Positions 25,473-34,595 are shown, counted from the stretch's first letter. The stretch: DNA of 64,000 nucleotides from Desulfovibrio sp. (GCF_019422935.1 NZ_JAHZCJ010000012.1:72638-136637); one strand, 5' to 3'. Numbers and translations are program-made. The notes: generated from the sequence alone by a model not told the origin.

Positions 25473-26639
25473 TTATCTTCCGCCCTCTTGCACCGAGGGC
25501 TTGCTTTCCTTGCGGGCCGTTTGCCCTTCCAGCGCGCCCAGCACTTCGCGCAGCGCCAGCACGCATTCTTCCACGGCCTGAGCCGCAGAAGCGGCGTTCG
25601 AATCATTCACGGCCCATTGCATTGCATGCGCGGCAGAGGCCAGCCGCTCCGCGCCCACGCAGGGCGCTGCCTTTTCAAGAATCCGCCCCAGGCGGCAGAG
25701 GTTGTCCGCGTCTTCCAGCGAGTAGAGGCGCAGCAGCAGATCAGGGGCAGGGGCAAACGTTCTGCCGAACATGCCAGCCGTAACGCGCCAGGCTTCCGGG
25801 CGGCGCAGCAAAAAGGCCCGCCCAAGCTCGGCGCTCACAACAGCCCCGGCTGCGATATCTGCGCTCAGGGGCGCGGCGCTCCCGCCCTGCGCCTCTGCGG
25901 TTGGCTGCGGTGAGGCCTCATGACTGCGCGCGGCGCTGTCTCCTGCCGAACCAGATTCAAAAATATCTGCAAGGCCGGGTTCCATTGATGCTGCAGGAGC
26001 CGAATCAGCAACAGATTCAGTGCCGGATGCCGCAGTGCCGCGGGGTGCGGTACGCTCCAGTAGCAAGGCTCTCAGCCGGGCCAGATCGCCCCAGTGCCAA
26101 AGCAGGGCCAGCAAAACCAGGGTTGAAAAAAGGGCGGAAAGGCAAAACCGCGCCACTTCCCGGCGGGCCTTCTGGGCCAAATCCTCGTCAGTAATGCGGG
26201 GTGAGAGGTACACTTCCACCGACCCCACGGGGCGGCCTTCCATCTTGAGCGGATTCATGCCCTGCACGCTGTTTTCCGCAATTTCATCGTCCCAGGGGAT
26301 GGGTTCCCACTGGTAGTTGCGCCGCTGCCCTTCCAGCATGCCACGCGGCGTCTGCACCTTGATGGCGTAAATGGATTCATCGGTCATGGCCGCCATAACG
26401 ATTGTGCGGGCGGTCAGTTCGTCCAGCTCCCAGGCTGGCAGGGAAAGCAGGGCCGCCAGTTGCGCTGCGGTACGTCCGGCCTCGCTGCCAAGGCGGTTTT
26501 CCGCCTCCTGCCTGTCCTCGTTGACGTTCCAGACGCCAAGCAGCAGGAACAGCAGCAGTGCCGCCACCCAAACAGTCAGGGCAAGCCTGCGGCGCAGAAC
26601 GTGTGAGATATTGGGCATATGCTTTGCCGCGAGAAACAC
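25473..26639 (-). CDS. Two-helix membrane protein with sensor-like periplasmic part, unknown role
   Basis: This is a 388-residue protein from the GTG at 26639, which has AAGGAG upstream; ATG 26618 is an alternative. A membrane helix (LTVWVAALLLFLLLGVW) is followed by a periplasmic segment of about 120 residues ending SVEVYLSPRITDEDL, a second helix (FCLSALFSTLVLLALLWHW) and a long, partly disordered cytoplasmic tail. The periplasmic part resembles those of bacterial sensors (ESIYAIKVQTPRG), yet no kinase, cyclase or methyl-accepting domain follows. It sits between murJ and ftsY. Confidence 0.6.
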   Translation of the reverse strand: MFLAAKHMPNISHVLRRRLALTVWVAALLLFLLLGVWNVNEDRQEAENRLGSEAGRTAAQLAALLSLPAWELDELTARTIVMAAMTDESIYAIKVQTPRGMLEGQRRNYQWEPIPWDDEIAENSVQGMNPLKMEGRPVGSVEVYLSPRITDEDLAQKARREVARFCLSALFSTLVLLALLWHWGDLARLRALLLERTAPRGTAASGTESVADSAPAASMEPGLADIFESGSAGDSAARSHEASPQPTAEAQGGSAAPLSADIAAGAVVSAELGRAFLLRRPEAWRVTAGMFGRTFAPAPDLLLRLYSLEDADNLCRLGRILEKAAPCVGAERLASAAHAMQWAVNDSNAASAAQAVEECVLALREVLGALEGQTARKESKPSVQEGGR

Positions 26640-26652
26640 GCTCCCGCGCTCC

Positions 26653-28416
26653 TTACTGTTGGTGTGGCCTGCCATGCAGACGGTGCGCCAGTGCGCGGGC
26701 AGCCGCAAGGGCATCAGCATCGCGCAGAACAAACAGACAAACAGCCCAGGCCGTTGCGCCGCCAATGATGGCAAGGGCAAGCCCCAGCCATATGCCGCGC
26801 CCGTGCAGCAGTTCCAGCAATTGCCATGCGGCAAGGGCCGTGGCCGCAGCAGCGGCACATTGGCGCAGTACAGCACCCGCCGAAGGCAGACATGCGCTGG
26901 CGGATGCCGCGCCAGCGGAACTTTTTTTCAGCGCCCTGCCCAGAATAGACAGCAAAAAGCCGCATTGCAGCCACAAGCCAAAGCTTACGGCCAGTGCCGG
27001 AGCCATGACACCAAGACTGCCCGAAAGACTATGGACCAGTGCGGCCCCGACCGCAAGCGTAGCAACCACAGCCCATACAGCGCTGACCGCTGTGCGTCGC
27101 ACCTCGCCCAGCGCATTACAGGCCGCCAGCAGGGAGCGGTTGACGGCAAAGGCGGGCAGGCCCGGCAAATAAGCCCACAGGGCGAGACCTGTCTCGTAAG
27201 CCGCATTGTCGCCAAAAGCTCCGTGGCGCAGCAGGCCTTCCACCAGACGCGGCCCCACGGCCCACAATCCTGTGGCGGCTGGCAGGCTCAACAGCAGGGT
27301 CAAACGCAGGGCTGTGCGCAGCTGATCCGAAAAAAGCGAAAATTCTCTGGCAGCGGCAAGGCGGCTCAAAGTGGGCAGGCTTGCCATGCCAAGGCACACG
27401 CCCACCAGCCCAAGGGGCAGTTCAAGCAGCCGTTCGGCATAGTAGAGGGCAGCCACCTGCCCCCGGCCCATACTGGATGCCAGGGACATGGCAGCCAGCA
27501 TGGCAAGCTGCGGGGCGGATGCCCCAAGCAGGCCCGCAGGCAGACGGCCAAGGCAGTTCCAGGCGAGGGATGCCGCGCGCCTTTGCAGCGAGGATTCATC
27601 CGCGCCCGCGCTGCCCTGCGCTGCATCCGGCCTATCGCCAGGCCCGGCATTATGCAGCGGCAACAAACGCCGCACGGCCAGCCACTGCGCCAGCCATTGC
27701 GCAATACCGCCGCAAAGCATGCCCACAGCCAAAGCCGGAGCCGCAGGCAGCAGGCCCAGAGCAGCCGCCCCTGCAAAACACAGAATGACAATATTGAACA
27801 GGGCAGGAGAAACAGCGGGCAGCCAGAACACGCCAAGGCTGTGCAAAAGGGCCATGCCCAGAGCCGCCATGCCCGCCGCCAGGGTATAGGGCAGACAGAT
27901 GCGCAGCAGGTATATGGCCTCCTGCCGTTCCGGCCCATAAAAACCGGGAGCCAGAATATCAGTCAGCCAGGGGGTGCCCACCAGCCCAAGCACTGTGAGC
28001 AGGGTCAGCACAAGGCCAAGCCTCACGGCCAGCGCGCGGGCCAGCAGGCGCATGCTGCGGCTGCGCTCCCCCTCCACGGCATGACCGGGTGATGCGCCCA
28101 TACGCTCCAGATGCACAAGGCTTGCCGTCAGGGTCATGGAAAGCGAGCCTTCGCCCAGCATGCGGCGCAGCACATGGGGCAGCCGCATGGCAGCCACCAG
28201 CGCATCGGCGGCAGCGCCGCCGCCCACAAGCCAGGCCATGCTCATATCGCGCAAAAGGCCGAGCACACGCGAAACAAGGGCAAAGCCGCCCAAAAGAGCC
28301 GCCGTGCGTGCAATGCCGCCAGAATACCCGGGGCCGTGCTCGGCAGGGCCAGCAGCGCAAGACGAGGGGGATTCACCACCTTTGCCGTGCGCGCAGCCGC
28401 TTTCAGAAGCGCTCAT
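26653..28416 (-). CDS. murJ: Lipid II flippase MurJ (MviN)
   Basis: The 587-residue polytopic protein has about 14 membrane helices. The early RTAALLGGFALVSRVLGLLRDMSMAWLVGGGAAADALVAA segment is the MurJ/MviN signature, with conserved arginines and the charged central cavity. It flips the peptidoglycan precursor lipid II to the periplasm. GAGGAATA precedes the ATG. The N-terminus has a polar tail of about 35 residues. It is the first gene of the leftward murJ-membrane protein-ftsY cluster. Confidence 0.92.
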   Translation of the reverse strand: MSASESGCAHGKGGESPSSCAAGPAEHGPGYSGGIARTAALLGGFALVSRVLGLLRDMSMAWLVGGGAAADALVAAMRLPHVLRRMLGEGSLSMTLTASLVHLERMGASPGHAVEGERSRSMRLLARALAVRLGLVLTLLTVLGLVGTPWLTDILAPGFYGPERQEAIYLLRICLPYTLAAGMAALGMALLHSLGVFWLPAVSPALFNIVILCFAGAAALGLLPAAPALAVGMLCGGIAQWLAQWLAVRRLLPLHNAGPGDRPDAAQGSAGADESSLQRRAASLAWNCLGRLPAGLLGASAPQLAMLAAMSLASSMGRGQVAALYYAERLLELPLGLVGVCLGMASLPTLSRLAAAREFSLFSDQLRTALRLTLLLSLPAATGLWAVGPRLVEGLLRHGAFGDNAAYETGLALWAYLPGLPAFAVNRSLLAACNALGEVRRTAVSAVWAVVATLAVGAALVHSLSGSLGVMAPALAVSFGLWLQCGFLLSILGRALKKSSAGAASASACLPSAGAVLRQCAAAAATALAAWQLLELLHGRGIWLGLALAIIGGATAWAVCLFVLRDADALAAARALAHRLHGRPHQQ

Positions 28417-28584
28417 TATTCCTCGTTTCAGCCTTGCAAAAAATCAGGGCAGCGCACCGCTGGGCAGTTCTGGGGGCGCTTGTCAAAACACGTGAAAGCA
28501 AGCTGCCTGCAACAAACATTTCCGCTCCCGGCGGCACTGGGCTTTTAACAGCCCTTGGTGCCGCCGGGAGCAAACGAGTCGCAA

Positions 28585-29088
28585 CTACGGGCGGTGCGGA
28601 TCGGGTTCGGACTTCCACGCGGCCACGGCTTCGCGCACAAGGCGATTCTGCTCTTCGGGCATGGTATCCTTGAAAGTTTCGGCAAACACGTGGATACGCG
28701 TGCCGCCGCGTGGCGCAAACAGGCCCTTGACCCGGCACCAGCAGGGATTGAGCAGAGTGCGCAGGTCTTCCAGCACATTGTTGGTGATGGTTTCCATAAA
28801 CGACTGGTGATTGCGAAAGGCGAACATATAGAGCTTGAAGCTCTTGGATTCCACGCACAGCTCATCGGGAATGTACTCCACCGTGATGGTGCCGCAGTCG
28901 GGCTGGCCGGTCACGGGGCAGAGCGAGGTAAATTCGGGAAAGCTGATGCTGATCACATACGGGCGCTGGGGAAAGCAGTTGGGAAAGGCCTCCAGCAGGG
29001 CTACGCTGGGGCCGCCCTCCGGGGACTGAAGGCGGCCTGTGCCTAGAACCTTCAGGTCCTGGGTCTGATCCTGGCTGCGGGTACTCAT
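28585..29088 (-). CDS. queF: NADPH-dependent preQ0 reductase QueF
   Basis: The 167-residue protein is of the short (type I) QueF form. The nucleophile Cys57 lies in SLCPVTGQPDCGT with Asp64, and the QueF motif ESKSFKLYMFAFRN is present. It reduces 7-cyano-7-deazaguanine to preQ1 in queuosine synthesis. AAGGAG precedes the ATG. It stands alone here, divergent from mogA, and the leader does not resemble a preQ1 riboswitch. Confidence 0.95.
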   Translation of the reverse strand: MSTRSQDQTQDLKVLGTGRLQSPEGGPSVALLEAFPNCFPQRPYVISISFPEFTSLCPVTGQPDCGTITVEYIPDELCVESKSFKLYMFAFRNHQSFMETITNNVLEDLRTLLNPCWCRVKGLFAPRGGTRIHVFAETFKDTMPEEQNRLVREAVAAWKSEPDPHRP

Positions 29089-29301
29089 GGGGATACTCCT
29101 TAAAATACACGGAAATGACGCTACTAGGCAGCGTTGGGGGGCCGCCTGAGCGGCGGACGCGGCATGCGCAGGCGAAAGGCCTCACTGGCTGCGCAAACGC
29201 AGGCGCGTATCGGACTTGTAACCCATTGCGCTTGCGGCTACAATAATCTATTGCCCACTCCAATCCGATACCATCCATCGGCCAGTTCCCCGGAGCAACG
29301 T

Positions 29302-30135
29302 ATGAACATCCTGCTGCACGTACACGCCTGCAAGCGGGGCCAATGTCTGCCCCTGCTGCCTGTTGCCGCCACGGATACCGATTTTTGCCGCAGTCACGGC
29401 CTCATGACGCCCGAGCCGTGGGCAATGCCCCACCTGCGGGTGGGCACATGCTTTTGCGGGGCCTGTGGCACAGCCCTGCTCAAGGTTACGGGGCGCGCCT
29501 GGATGCCCTTGCCGCCAAACGTGGCAAACCCGGGCGGCAACGGAGAGGAACCGTGGCAGGCAAGCCACGCGGTGCAATGCCTGTTTTTGACTGCCCTGAC
29601 GGATCTGCCCGAAGGCCCGCTGGAAGTAACCGCCAGAAAAACCGGGTACAGCCTTGCCTGGGTAACCCTTTCGGACAAAGGCGCACGCGGCCAGCGGCTG
29701 GATTTGAGCGGCCCCGCCATTGCCGAAATGGTCGGCTCCGCCATGCCGCTGAGCCACAGCCAGGGATTTTTGCTACCGGATGAAGCCGTGCGACTGCGCG
29801 CCCTGCTGACGGAGCTTGCCCTGAGCCAGGGTTTTGACCTTATATGCACCACCGGCGGCACCGGGCTTTCGGCGCGAGATATTACGCCGCAAACCACTGC
29901 CGCCCTGCTCGACACGCCCTTGCCGGGCTTTACTCAGGCCATGCTGGCCGCCAGCCTTGCCAAAACGCCCCACGCGGTTATTTCGCGCGCGGCTGCGGGC
30001 GCGCTGGGGCAAAGCATCATCATCAACCTGCCGGGCAGCCGCAAGGCCGTTGTGGAAAACCTTGCCGCCGTACTGCCCGCCCTGCCCCACGCCCTTGCCA
30101 AATTGCAAGGCGACCCCGCCGACTGCGGCGGTTAA
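29302..30135 (+). CDS. MogA/MoaB-type molybdopterin adenylyltransferase with Cys-rich N-terminal extension
   Basis: The protein has 277 residues. The C-terminal 160 residues are a MoCF_biosynth domain: WVTLSDKGARGQRLDLSGP, DLICTTGGTGLSARDITPQTT, and GQSIIINLPGSRKAVVENL. It activates molybdopterin for metal insertion, as needed by formate dehydrogenases of sulfate reducers. The first 110 residues are an extension with HACKRGQC, FCRSHG and a GTCFCGACG motif ahead of VTGRAWMPLPP; it is not recognised and may bind a metal. GGAGC precedes ATG 29302. Confidence 0.85.
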   Translation: MNILLHVHACKRGQCLPLLPVAATDTDFCRSHGLMTPEPWAMPHLRVGTCFCGACGTALLKVTGRAWMPLPPNVANPGGNGEEPWQASHAVQCLFLTALTDLPEGPLEVTARKTGYSLAWVTLSDKGARGQRLDLSGPAIAEMVGSAMPLSHSQGFLLPDEAVRLRALLTELALSQGFDLICTTGGTGLSARDITPQTTAALLDTPLPGFTQAMLAASLAKTPHAVISRAAAGALGQSIIINLPGSRKAVVENLAAVLPALPHALAKLQGDPADCGG

Positions 30136-30144
30136 GGAGAACAC

Positions 30145-31038
30145 ATGGGCTTTTTTCCGCATTCCGGCATGAGGCTTTCCACGCCTTTTGGCCAGTTTGG
30201 CGACATTTGCCGGATGATCAAGATTGAGCATTCCATTTTTGCGCTGCCCTACGCCTGGGCAGGAGCGGTACTGGCAGCACGCGGCTTGCCCTCTGCGCGC
30301 AGCCTGATTTTTCTGACCATCGGCATGATCGCGGCGCGCTCATTCGCCATGGCCTTCAACCGGCTGGCCGATCTGCCCTTTGACCGCGACAACCCGCGCA
30401 CACAGGGCCGCCCCCTGGTCACGGGCGTTATCAGCAAGGGGCAGACATGGGCCTTCTGCGCGCTCATGGCAGTTATCTTTATTGCCTCCTGCGCGGCGCT
30501 GAATACCGTCTGCCTGTGGCTTTCCGTGCCTGCGTTGCTGTTTGCGGCCATCTACAGCATGCTCAAGCGCTTTACGGCCCTGTGCCACTTCTGGCTGGGC
30601 GCGACCCTGGGTCTTGCCCCGCTTGCTGGCTGGCTCTCGGTCAATCCCGCAAGCCTTGGCCTTGCGCCCGTGCTGCTGTTCTGGGCTGTCACATTCTGGG
30701 TAGCGGCGTTTGACATCTATTATGCGTTTCAGGACATGGATTTTGACGTGGCCTTTGAGCTGCATTCCGTGCCTGCTTCTTTTGGGCCGGATACAGCCCT
30801 GACGCTGGCCGCGTTCTCGCATGCCATGACGTCCATCTTCTTGTTGCTGGCGGGTTTTGCCGCCGGGCTTTCCTGGCCCTGGTACGTGGTGTGGTTCGGC
30901 ATCAGCATCATGCTGCTTGTGGAGCACAGGCTCATGAAGCCGCAGGATCTGCGCCATGTGAACACAGCCTTTTTTACCATCAACGGCATCATTTCGCCGG
31001 TCGTGCTGGCTGGCGTGTTGCTGGGCATCTATATCTGA
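30145..31038 (+). CDS. mqnP: UbiA-family prenyltransferase, probable menaquinone (futalosine) pathway MqnP
   Basis: The 297-residue protein has about eight membrane helices and the two Asp-rich motifs of UbiA enzymes: NRLADLPFDRDNPRTQGRPL (first) and DIYYAFQDMDFD (second). It attaches a polyprenyl chain to an aromatic ring. Desulfovibrio make menaquinone by the futalosine route, whose prenyltransferase MqnP is UbiA-like, hence the inferred symbol; ubiA-type 4-hydroxybenzoate activity is the alternative. AAGGAG precedes the ATG, nine bases after mogA. Confidence 0.8.
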   Translation: MGFFPHSGMRLSTPFGQFGDICRMIKIEHSIFALPYAWAGAVLAARGLPSARSLIFLTIGMIAARSFAMAFNRLADLPFDRDNPRTQGRPLVTGVISKGQTWAFCALMAVIFIASCAALNTVCLWLSVPALLFAAIYSMLKRFTALCHFWLGATLGLAPLAGWLSVNPASLGLAPVLLFWAVTFWVAAFDIYYAFQDMDFDVAFELHSVPASFGPDTALTLAAFSHAMTSIFLLLAGFAAGLSWPWYVVWFGISIMLLVEHRLMKPQDLRHVNTAFFTINGIISPVVLAGVLLGIYI

Positions 31039-31048
31039 CGGAGAGGCA

Positions 31049-31642
31049 ATGCCGCGCAAAAAACAGTACCAATGGAAATCCAGCGATGAGGCAGAAGGCT
31101 TTGACTTGCCGCCCAGCCGCTCTGAAAAAAAACGCCAGAGCCTTGCCCTGCAAAACATGGGCGAAGAACTGACGCGCCTTGGCCCGCAGGAAGTCAAAAA
31201 CCTTGACCTGCCCGCAGACCTCAGGGAAGCGCTGCAACTATACGCCCGCATAGGCGACCACGAAGGCCGCCGCCGCCAGATGCAGTTTATTGGCCGCGTC
31301 ATGCGCGAGATCGACCCCGCGCCCATCCGCGCCATGCTGGATGCCCGACGCGAGGTTTCAGCGGCAGCCACCGCAGCCCTTCATCAGGCAGAGCAGTGGC
31401 GCGACCGCCTGCTGACAGCTGACCAGGACGAACTTGCGGGCCTGGTGGAAACCCTGCTGACCGCAAGGGCACTGCCGGAACAGAACGCAGAAGAAGCGCA
31501 GACATCGGGCAAGGGCGCTCTGCCAGGTCAGGATGAACTCCTGACCATGACCCTCGCCGCCCGCAAGGAAGCTGCGGAGAACACCTCCCCGCAGGCCCGG
31601 CGCGCGCTTTTTCGCGCCATCCACGGCATGCTGAAAGCGTAA
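31049..31642 (+). CDS. darP: Ribosome biogenesis factor DarP/YjgA family
   Basis: The 197-residue helical, charged protein has the DUF615 pattern: PPSRSEKKRQSLALQNMGEELTRL, LPADLREAL and RRRQMQFIGRVMREIDPAPIRAMLD. E. coli YjgA (DarP) binds late 50S precursors near the peptidyl transferase centre. GGAGAGGC precedes the ATG. It follows mqnP by ten bases and is the last gene of the mogA-mqnP-darP run, just before the tRNA. Confidence 0.88.
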   Translation: MPRKKQYQWKSSDEAEGFDLPPSRSEKKRQSLALQNMGEELTRLGPQEVKNLDLPADLREALQLYARIGDHEGRRRQMQFIGRVMREIDPAPIRAMLDARREVSAAATAALHQAEQWRDRLLTADQDELAGLVETLLTARALPEQNAEEAQTSGKGALPGQDELLTMTLAARKEAAENTSPQARRALFRAIHGMLKA

Positions 31643-31708
31643 TCCCGGCGATTTTTATCTCCCAACCCTGTGCTTTTTCATAAAAATAAAAAAAATGCGC
31701 AGGAATGC

Positions 31709-31737
31709 TTGACGATCACCTACGGTTAGGATAGAAG
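31709..31737 (+). promoter_or_regulatory. Promoter of tRNA-Thr
   Basis: TTGACG (31709-31714) and TAGAAG (31732-31737) are 17 bases apart. This places the start of transcription about ten bases before the tRNA. The A+T-rich stretch upstream (31680-31700) could act as an UP element. Confidence 0.6.
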
Positions 31738-31753
31738 CTTTCTTCGTTGCTAC

Positions 31754-31829
31754 GCCCTTGTAGCTCAGTCGGTAGAGTGCATCCTTGGTAAGGATGAGGT
31801 CAGCAGTTCAATCCTGCTCAAGGGCTCCA
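31754..31829 (+). tRNA. tRNA-Thr (anticodon GGT)
   Basis: The 7-bp acceptor stem is GCCCTTG/CAAGGGC. The D arm contains AGCTCAGTCGGTAGAGT. The anticodon stem CATCC/GGATG holds the loop TTGGTAA, so the anticodon is GGT, reading ACC and ACU. The T arm has GTTCAATCC. A T discriminator and the 3' CCA are encoded. The complete cloverleaf can be drawn by eye. Confidence 0.97.
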
Positions 31830-31838
31830 CAAAGAATC

Positions 31839-31874
31839 AAAGGACTTACGGAGAAATCCGAAAGTCCTTTTTTT
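31839..31874 (+). terminator. Terminator after tRNA-Thr
   Basis: AAAGGACTT and AAGTCCTTT pair, with an inner CGGA/TCCG hairpin, and end in seven T. It lies ten bases beyond the CCA end, so the tRNA is a single-gene transcript. Confidence 0.9.
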
Positions 31875-31902
31875 GTATCCCCGCCTGACTGGAATTTCAG
31901 AT

Positions 31903-31928
31903 AAAAAAAAGCCGCCCATACGGACGGC
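31903..31928 (-). terminator. Terminator of the leftward exported-protein gene
   Basis: Read on the minus strand, GCCGTCC and GGGCGGC pair (one G-T) across a GTAT loop and are followed by a run of T. It starts 23 bases beyond the stop at 31951. Confidence 0.8.
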
Positions 31929-31950
31929 CCAAAATCATAAAAATTGCACA

Positions 31951-32442
31951 TCAGGGAAGCTGCGGCGGTTGCGGCATCAAGGCCCGGTAGGGGCCGCGCA
32001 TGCTGTACACAAAGTTTGCCATGCGCGCATCACCGCTGACCACAAGCATGAGCAAAAGTTTGGATTGCGCATCCTCACGCACAATGCCGTAGCCCTTCAC
32101 GCCCTTTTGCTCAAAGGTAAATTCCCACTGGCCATTGCTGCGAAGTACAGGCGTCGAGCCCTGCAAGCGTTTGGCATTGCCCTTGGCGGCCTGCTCGGCC
32201 TCGCCCGCATTGGCAGGCCCCACAATAATGAGCGCAGAACTTTTGTGATCCTTCTGCCCCATCACAACCTGTACGGCTTCCTGCACCTTGGTAGGGCCGT
32301 TCACCACCACCCAGTCTGCGGGCAGATCAAGGCTGTAATATTTTGTGGTCAGGGGCGCGGCCTGCGCCTGCGCTGCAAGCAGAACCATCAGCACAAGCAG
32401 GGGCAAGCCCCGCATAACAAGCCGGATAAATTTCTGGGGCAT
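31951..32442 (-). CDS. Small exported protein of unknown function
   Basis: The 163-residue protein has a signal peptide (LVMRGLPLLVLMVLLAAQAQA). The mature part begins APLTTKYYSLDLPADWVVV, alternating beta strands and a helix. The YxSLDLPxDW start is shared in kind with the exported protein at 40340 (GWFSLEAPQGW), so the two may be distant relatives. ATG 32442 has GGAG six bases before it; upstream in-frame ATGs do not. Role not known. Confidence 0.65.
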   Translation of the reverse strand: MPQKFIRLVMRGLPLLVLMVLLAAQAQAAPLTTKYYSLDLPADWVVVNGPTKVQEAVQVVMGQKDHKSSALIIVGPANAGEAEQAAKGNAKRLQGSTPVLRSNGQWEFTFEQKGVKGYGIVREDAQSKLLLMLVVSGDARMANFVYSMRGPYRALMPQPPQLP

Positions 32443-32596
32443 GGCAATCTCCATTACATTCCAAGGATGCCGGAGTGTACGGCTCTCCTTCCCGCCTGTC
32501 CACACGCCATGCTGCGGATACATGGGCGGGTATAAGGGCGCGCACCCTCTTGCCGGGGAAGATTCATACCTGTAGTATGCGCGCAATGAGGATAGT

Positions 32597-33340
32597 ATGC
32601 TGAAACTACGAGCACTACGCGCCCGGCTTTATGAAAATCGTTTTGAACTGCTCATGCTCTCGCTGTGGTGCGTGTTCATCCTGAACATCATATTTCCAGA
32701 AAATATCTACAGGGGCACCGCGCAGGCAATATATCTGCCCATCCAGTTGCTCGCGGCTCTTGTACTTTTTGAATTCAAACCCCGCATTCTGCGGCTAGTC
32801 CTGATTTTCGGCGCGCTACTGCTCGTGGGCCGGGCCATGGATCTATTTTTTATCAGGACTATGAAAGAGGAAATGCTGCTGCTCTATCTGTGTTTTTTCG
32901 GCAGCATCATGTTTGAAGTATTCCGGCAGATAGCCCACGCTCAGATGTTTACGACCAAGATTGTTTACGCTGCGGTGTGCGGCCTGCTGCTCATTGGCTA
33001 TTGCGGGTATTTTCTGTTTCTGGCCATCGAGTTCCATCAACCGGGTTCTTTCATAGGTCTGGGGCCGGGCGATCAAGCGGTCAACGATCTGTTCTACTTC
33101 AGCTACGTGACCATCCTCACCATCGGCTACGGCGACATCACGCCAAAGACATGGATCGCCAAAAACGCCACGGTGCTGGTGGGCTTTACAGGCTACCTCT
33201 ATTCCATTGTCGTTATTGCGCTTATTGTGGGCAGGGCCCACCGCATGCCGCGCAGCGCCGTTGCCCCCACAAAAAAACCAGCCCCGCTGCCTGCGCGCTC
33301 TCCGCAATCATCTTCCGCCAAGAAACCGCCGGAAGCCTGA
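32597..33340 (+). CDS. Potassium channel, TIGYGD selectivity filter
   Basis: The 247-residue membrane protein has about five helices before the pore. The selectivity filter TIGYGD is at about 174-179 within YFSYVTILTIGYGDITP, followed by the inner helix VLVGFTGYLYSIVVIALIVG. No arginine-rich S4 voltage sensor is visible, and there is no RCK domain; the C-terminal 40 residues are Pro/Lys-rich and disordered. It is probably a tetrameric K+ channel with an unusual four-helix front part. It diverges from the exported-protein gene. Confidence 0.85.
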   Translation: MLKLRALRARLYENRFELLMLSLWCVFILNIIFPENIYRGTAQAIYLPIQLLAALVLFEFKPRILRLVLIFGALLLVGRAMDLFFIRTMKEEMLLLYLCFFGSIMFEVFRQIAHAQMFTTKIVYAAVCGLLLIGYCGYFLFLAIEFHQPGSFIGLGPGDQAVNDLFYFSYVTILTIGYGDITPKTWIAKNATVLVGFTGYLYSIVVIALIVGRAHRMPRSAVAPTKKPAPLPARSPQSSSAKKPPEA

Positions 33341-33434
33341 CCCACATCCTGATTCTGCACCGCTTCACTCCAGCAGTCAGCAGCACACGGCCTGCCTGAT
33401 TCGTACCCCTATGAGGGGCGCGCAAAACGTCCGC

Positions 33435-34595
33435 TCAGGCCTTGCGTTTGAACATCCACACGGCAACGCTCACAGCCACCGCGCTGATGCAGGCAATCTT
33501 GCCTAGGCTCACCGCTGCCGCAGCCACGGTAATATCCTTGAGAAAAACACCCTGCACAATGGTGGTGAAATGCCGCATGGGGTTCAACTGGCTGGCGTAT
33601 TGCAAAAACGGCGGCATGTTGATGACGGGCGTAACCGCGCCGGAAATAAGGATGCACGGCACCCCTACGGTAAAAGCCCCCAGAAAGGCTTGCTGCTGCG
33701 TGGCCGATAACGACGATACCATCAGCCCCACCCCGCCCGAAGCCATGGCAAAAACCAGCATGGCCATGTAGAGCAACACCAGCGAACCGCTAAACGGCAC
33801 CCCGAAACCGAATACGGAGATGAGCAGAAAAATGGTGCCGTGCACCAGCCCCACCAGACAACCCGGCACCAGCTTGGCAAGGGCGATCTCCGTAGGCGTG
33901 GCCGGGGAAACCAGCAACTGGTCAAAGGTGCCCACCTCGCGCTCCCGCGCTACGGAAAGGCCCGTCACCACCAGCCCCAGCATAAAGCCCAGCATGCCTA
34001 TAAGGTTGGGCAAAAAGAACCACTGAAATTCCAGATTGGGGTTGAACCAGCAGCGCACGCGCACATCCAGCTTGGGTGCGCCGCCTGCCGCGCTGGTTGC
34101 TGCGCCGAGCGCCAATTGCCCCCGTGGCGTGGATTCCCCAATGCCGCGCACAATGGTTTCAAGATAGTAGGAGGCAATCTGCGCCGCATTGGAGCGCCTG
34201 CCGTCGAGTATCACCTGCATCTGCGCTGGCGTACCCGCATCGATCCTGCGGGAAAATTCATCATCAAACACCATGACAAACAGGGCATTTTGCCGCTCGA
34301 TGGTCGGGCGGATATCCGCCTCGCCATTCAGAAATGTCACGCTGCGGAAGGTGTGCGACCCCTGTAGCCTGCGCACGATCTCGCGGCTCCAGTTGCCGCT
34401 GTCCTGATTAAGCACGGCCACGTCCACATTGCGCACTTCCATGGTGGCCGCCCAGCCAAATACCACAATCTGCATGAGCGGTGGCACGATAATAAGCATG
34501 CGCGAAACCTTGTTGCACAGCAGCACCAGCAGCTCTTTGCGCACAATGGTCGCCATGCGCCGCAGGTTCAGACGGGGCAGCGTTATTCTTGCCAT
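33435..34595 (-). CDS. ybhR: ABC-2 exporter permease, YbhR-like
   Basis: The protein has 386 residues. An N-terminal membrane helix (MLIIVPPLMQIVVFGWA) is followed by a large periplasmic part of about 150 residues and then five helices (FFLPNLIGMLGFMLGLVVTGLSVAREREVGTFDQLLVSP). The REREVGTFDQLLVSP motif is the ABC-2 signature. It is the last gene of a four-gene operon in the same order as E. coli ybhG-ybhF-ybhS-ybhR and starts within the stop codon of the preceding permease. Confidence 0.82.
   Translation of the reverse strand: MARITLPRLNLRRMATIVRKELLVLLCNKVSRMLIIVPPLMQIVVFGWAATMEVRNVDVAVLNQDSGNWSREIVRRLQGSHTFRSVTFLNGEADIRPTIERQNALFVMVFDDEFSRRIDAGTPAQMQVILDGRRSNAAQIASYYLETIVRGIGESTPRGQLALGAATSAAGGAPKLDVRVRCWFNPNLEFQWFFLPNLIGMLGFMLGLVVTGLSVAREREVGTFDQLLVSPATPTEIALAKLVPGCLVGLVHGTIFLLISVFGFGVPFSGSLVLLYMAMLVFAMASGGVGLMVSSLSATQQQAFLGAFTVGVPCILISGAVTPVINMPPFLQYASQLNPMRHFTTIVQGVFLKDITVAAAAVSLGKIACISAVAVSVAVWMFKRKA

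Noticed and set aside
29089..29301. preQ1 riboswitch before queF
   Set aside because: The leader has no preQ1-type hairpin with A-rich tail near the ribosome site.
31754..31829. tRNA-Thr as attachment site of an integrated element
   Set aside because: The tRNA is followed by its own terminator and ordinary chromosomal genes; no integrase or partial tRNA copy is seen in the window.
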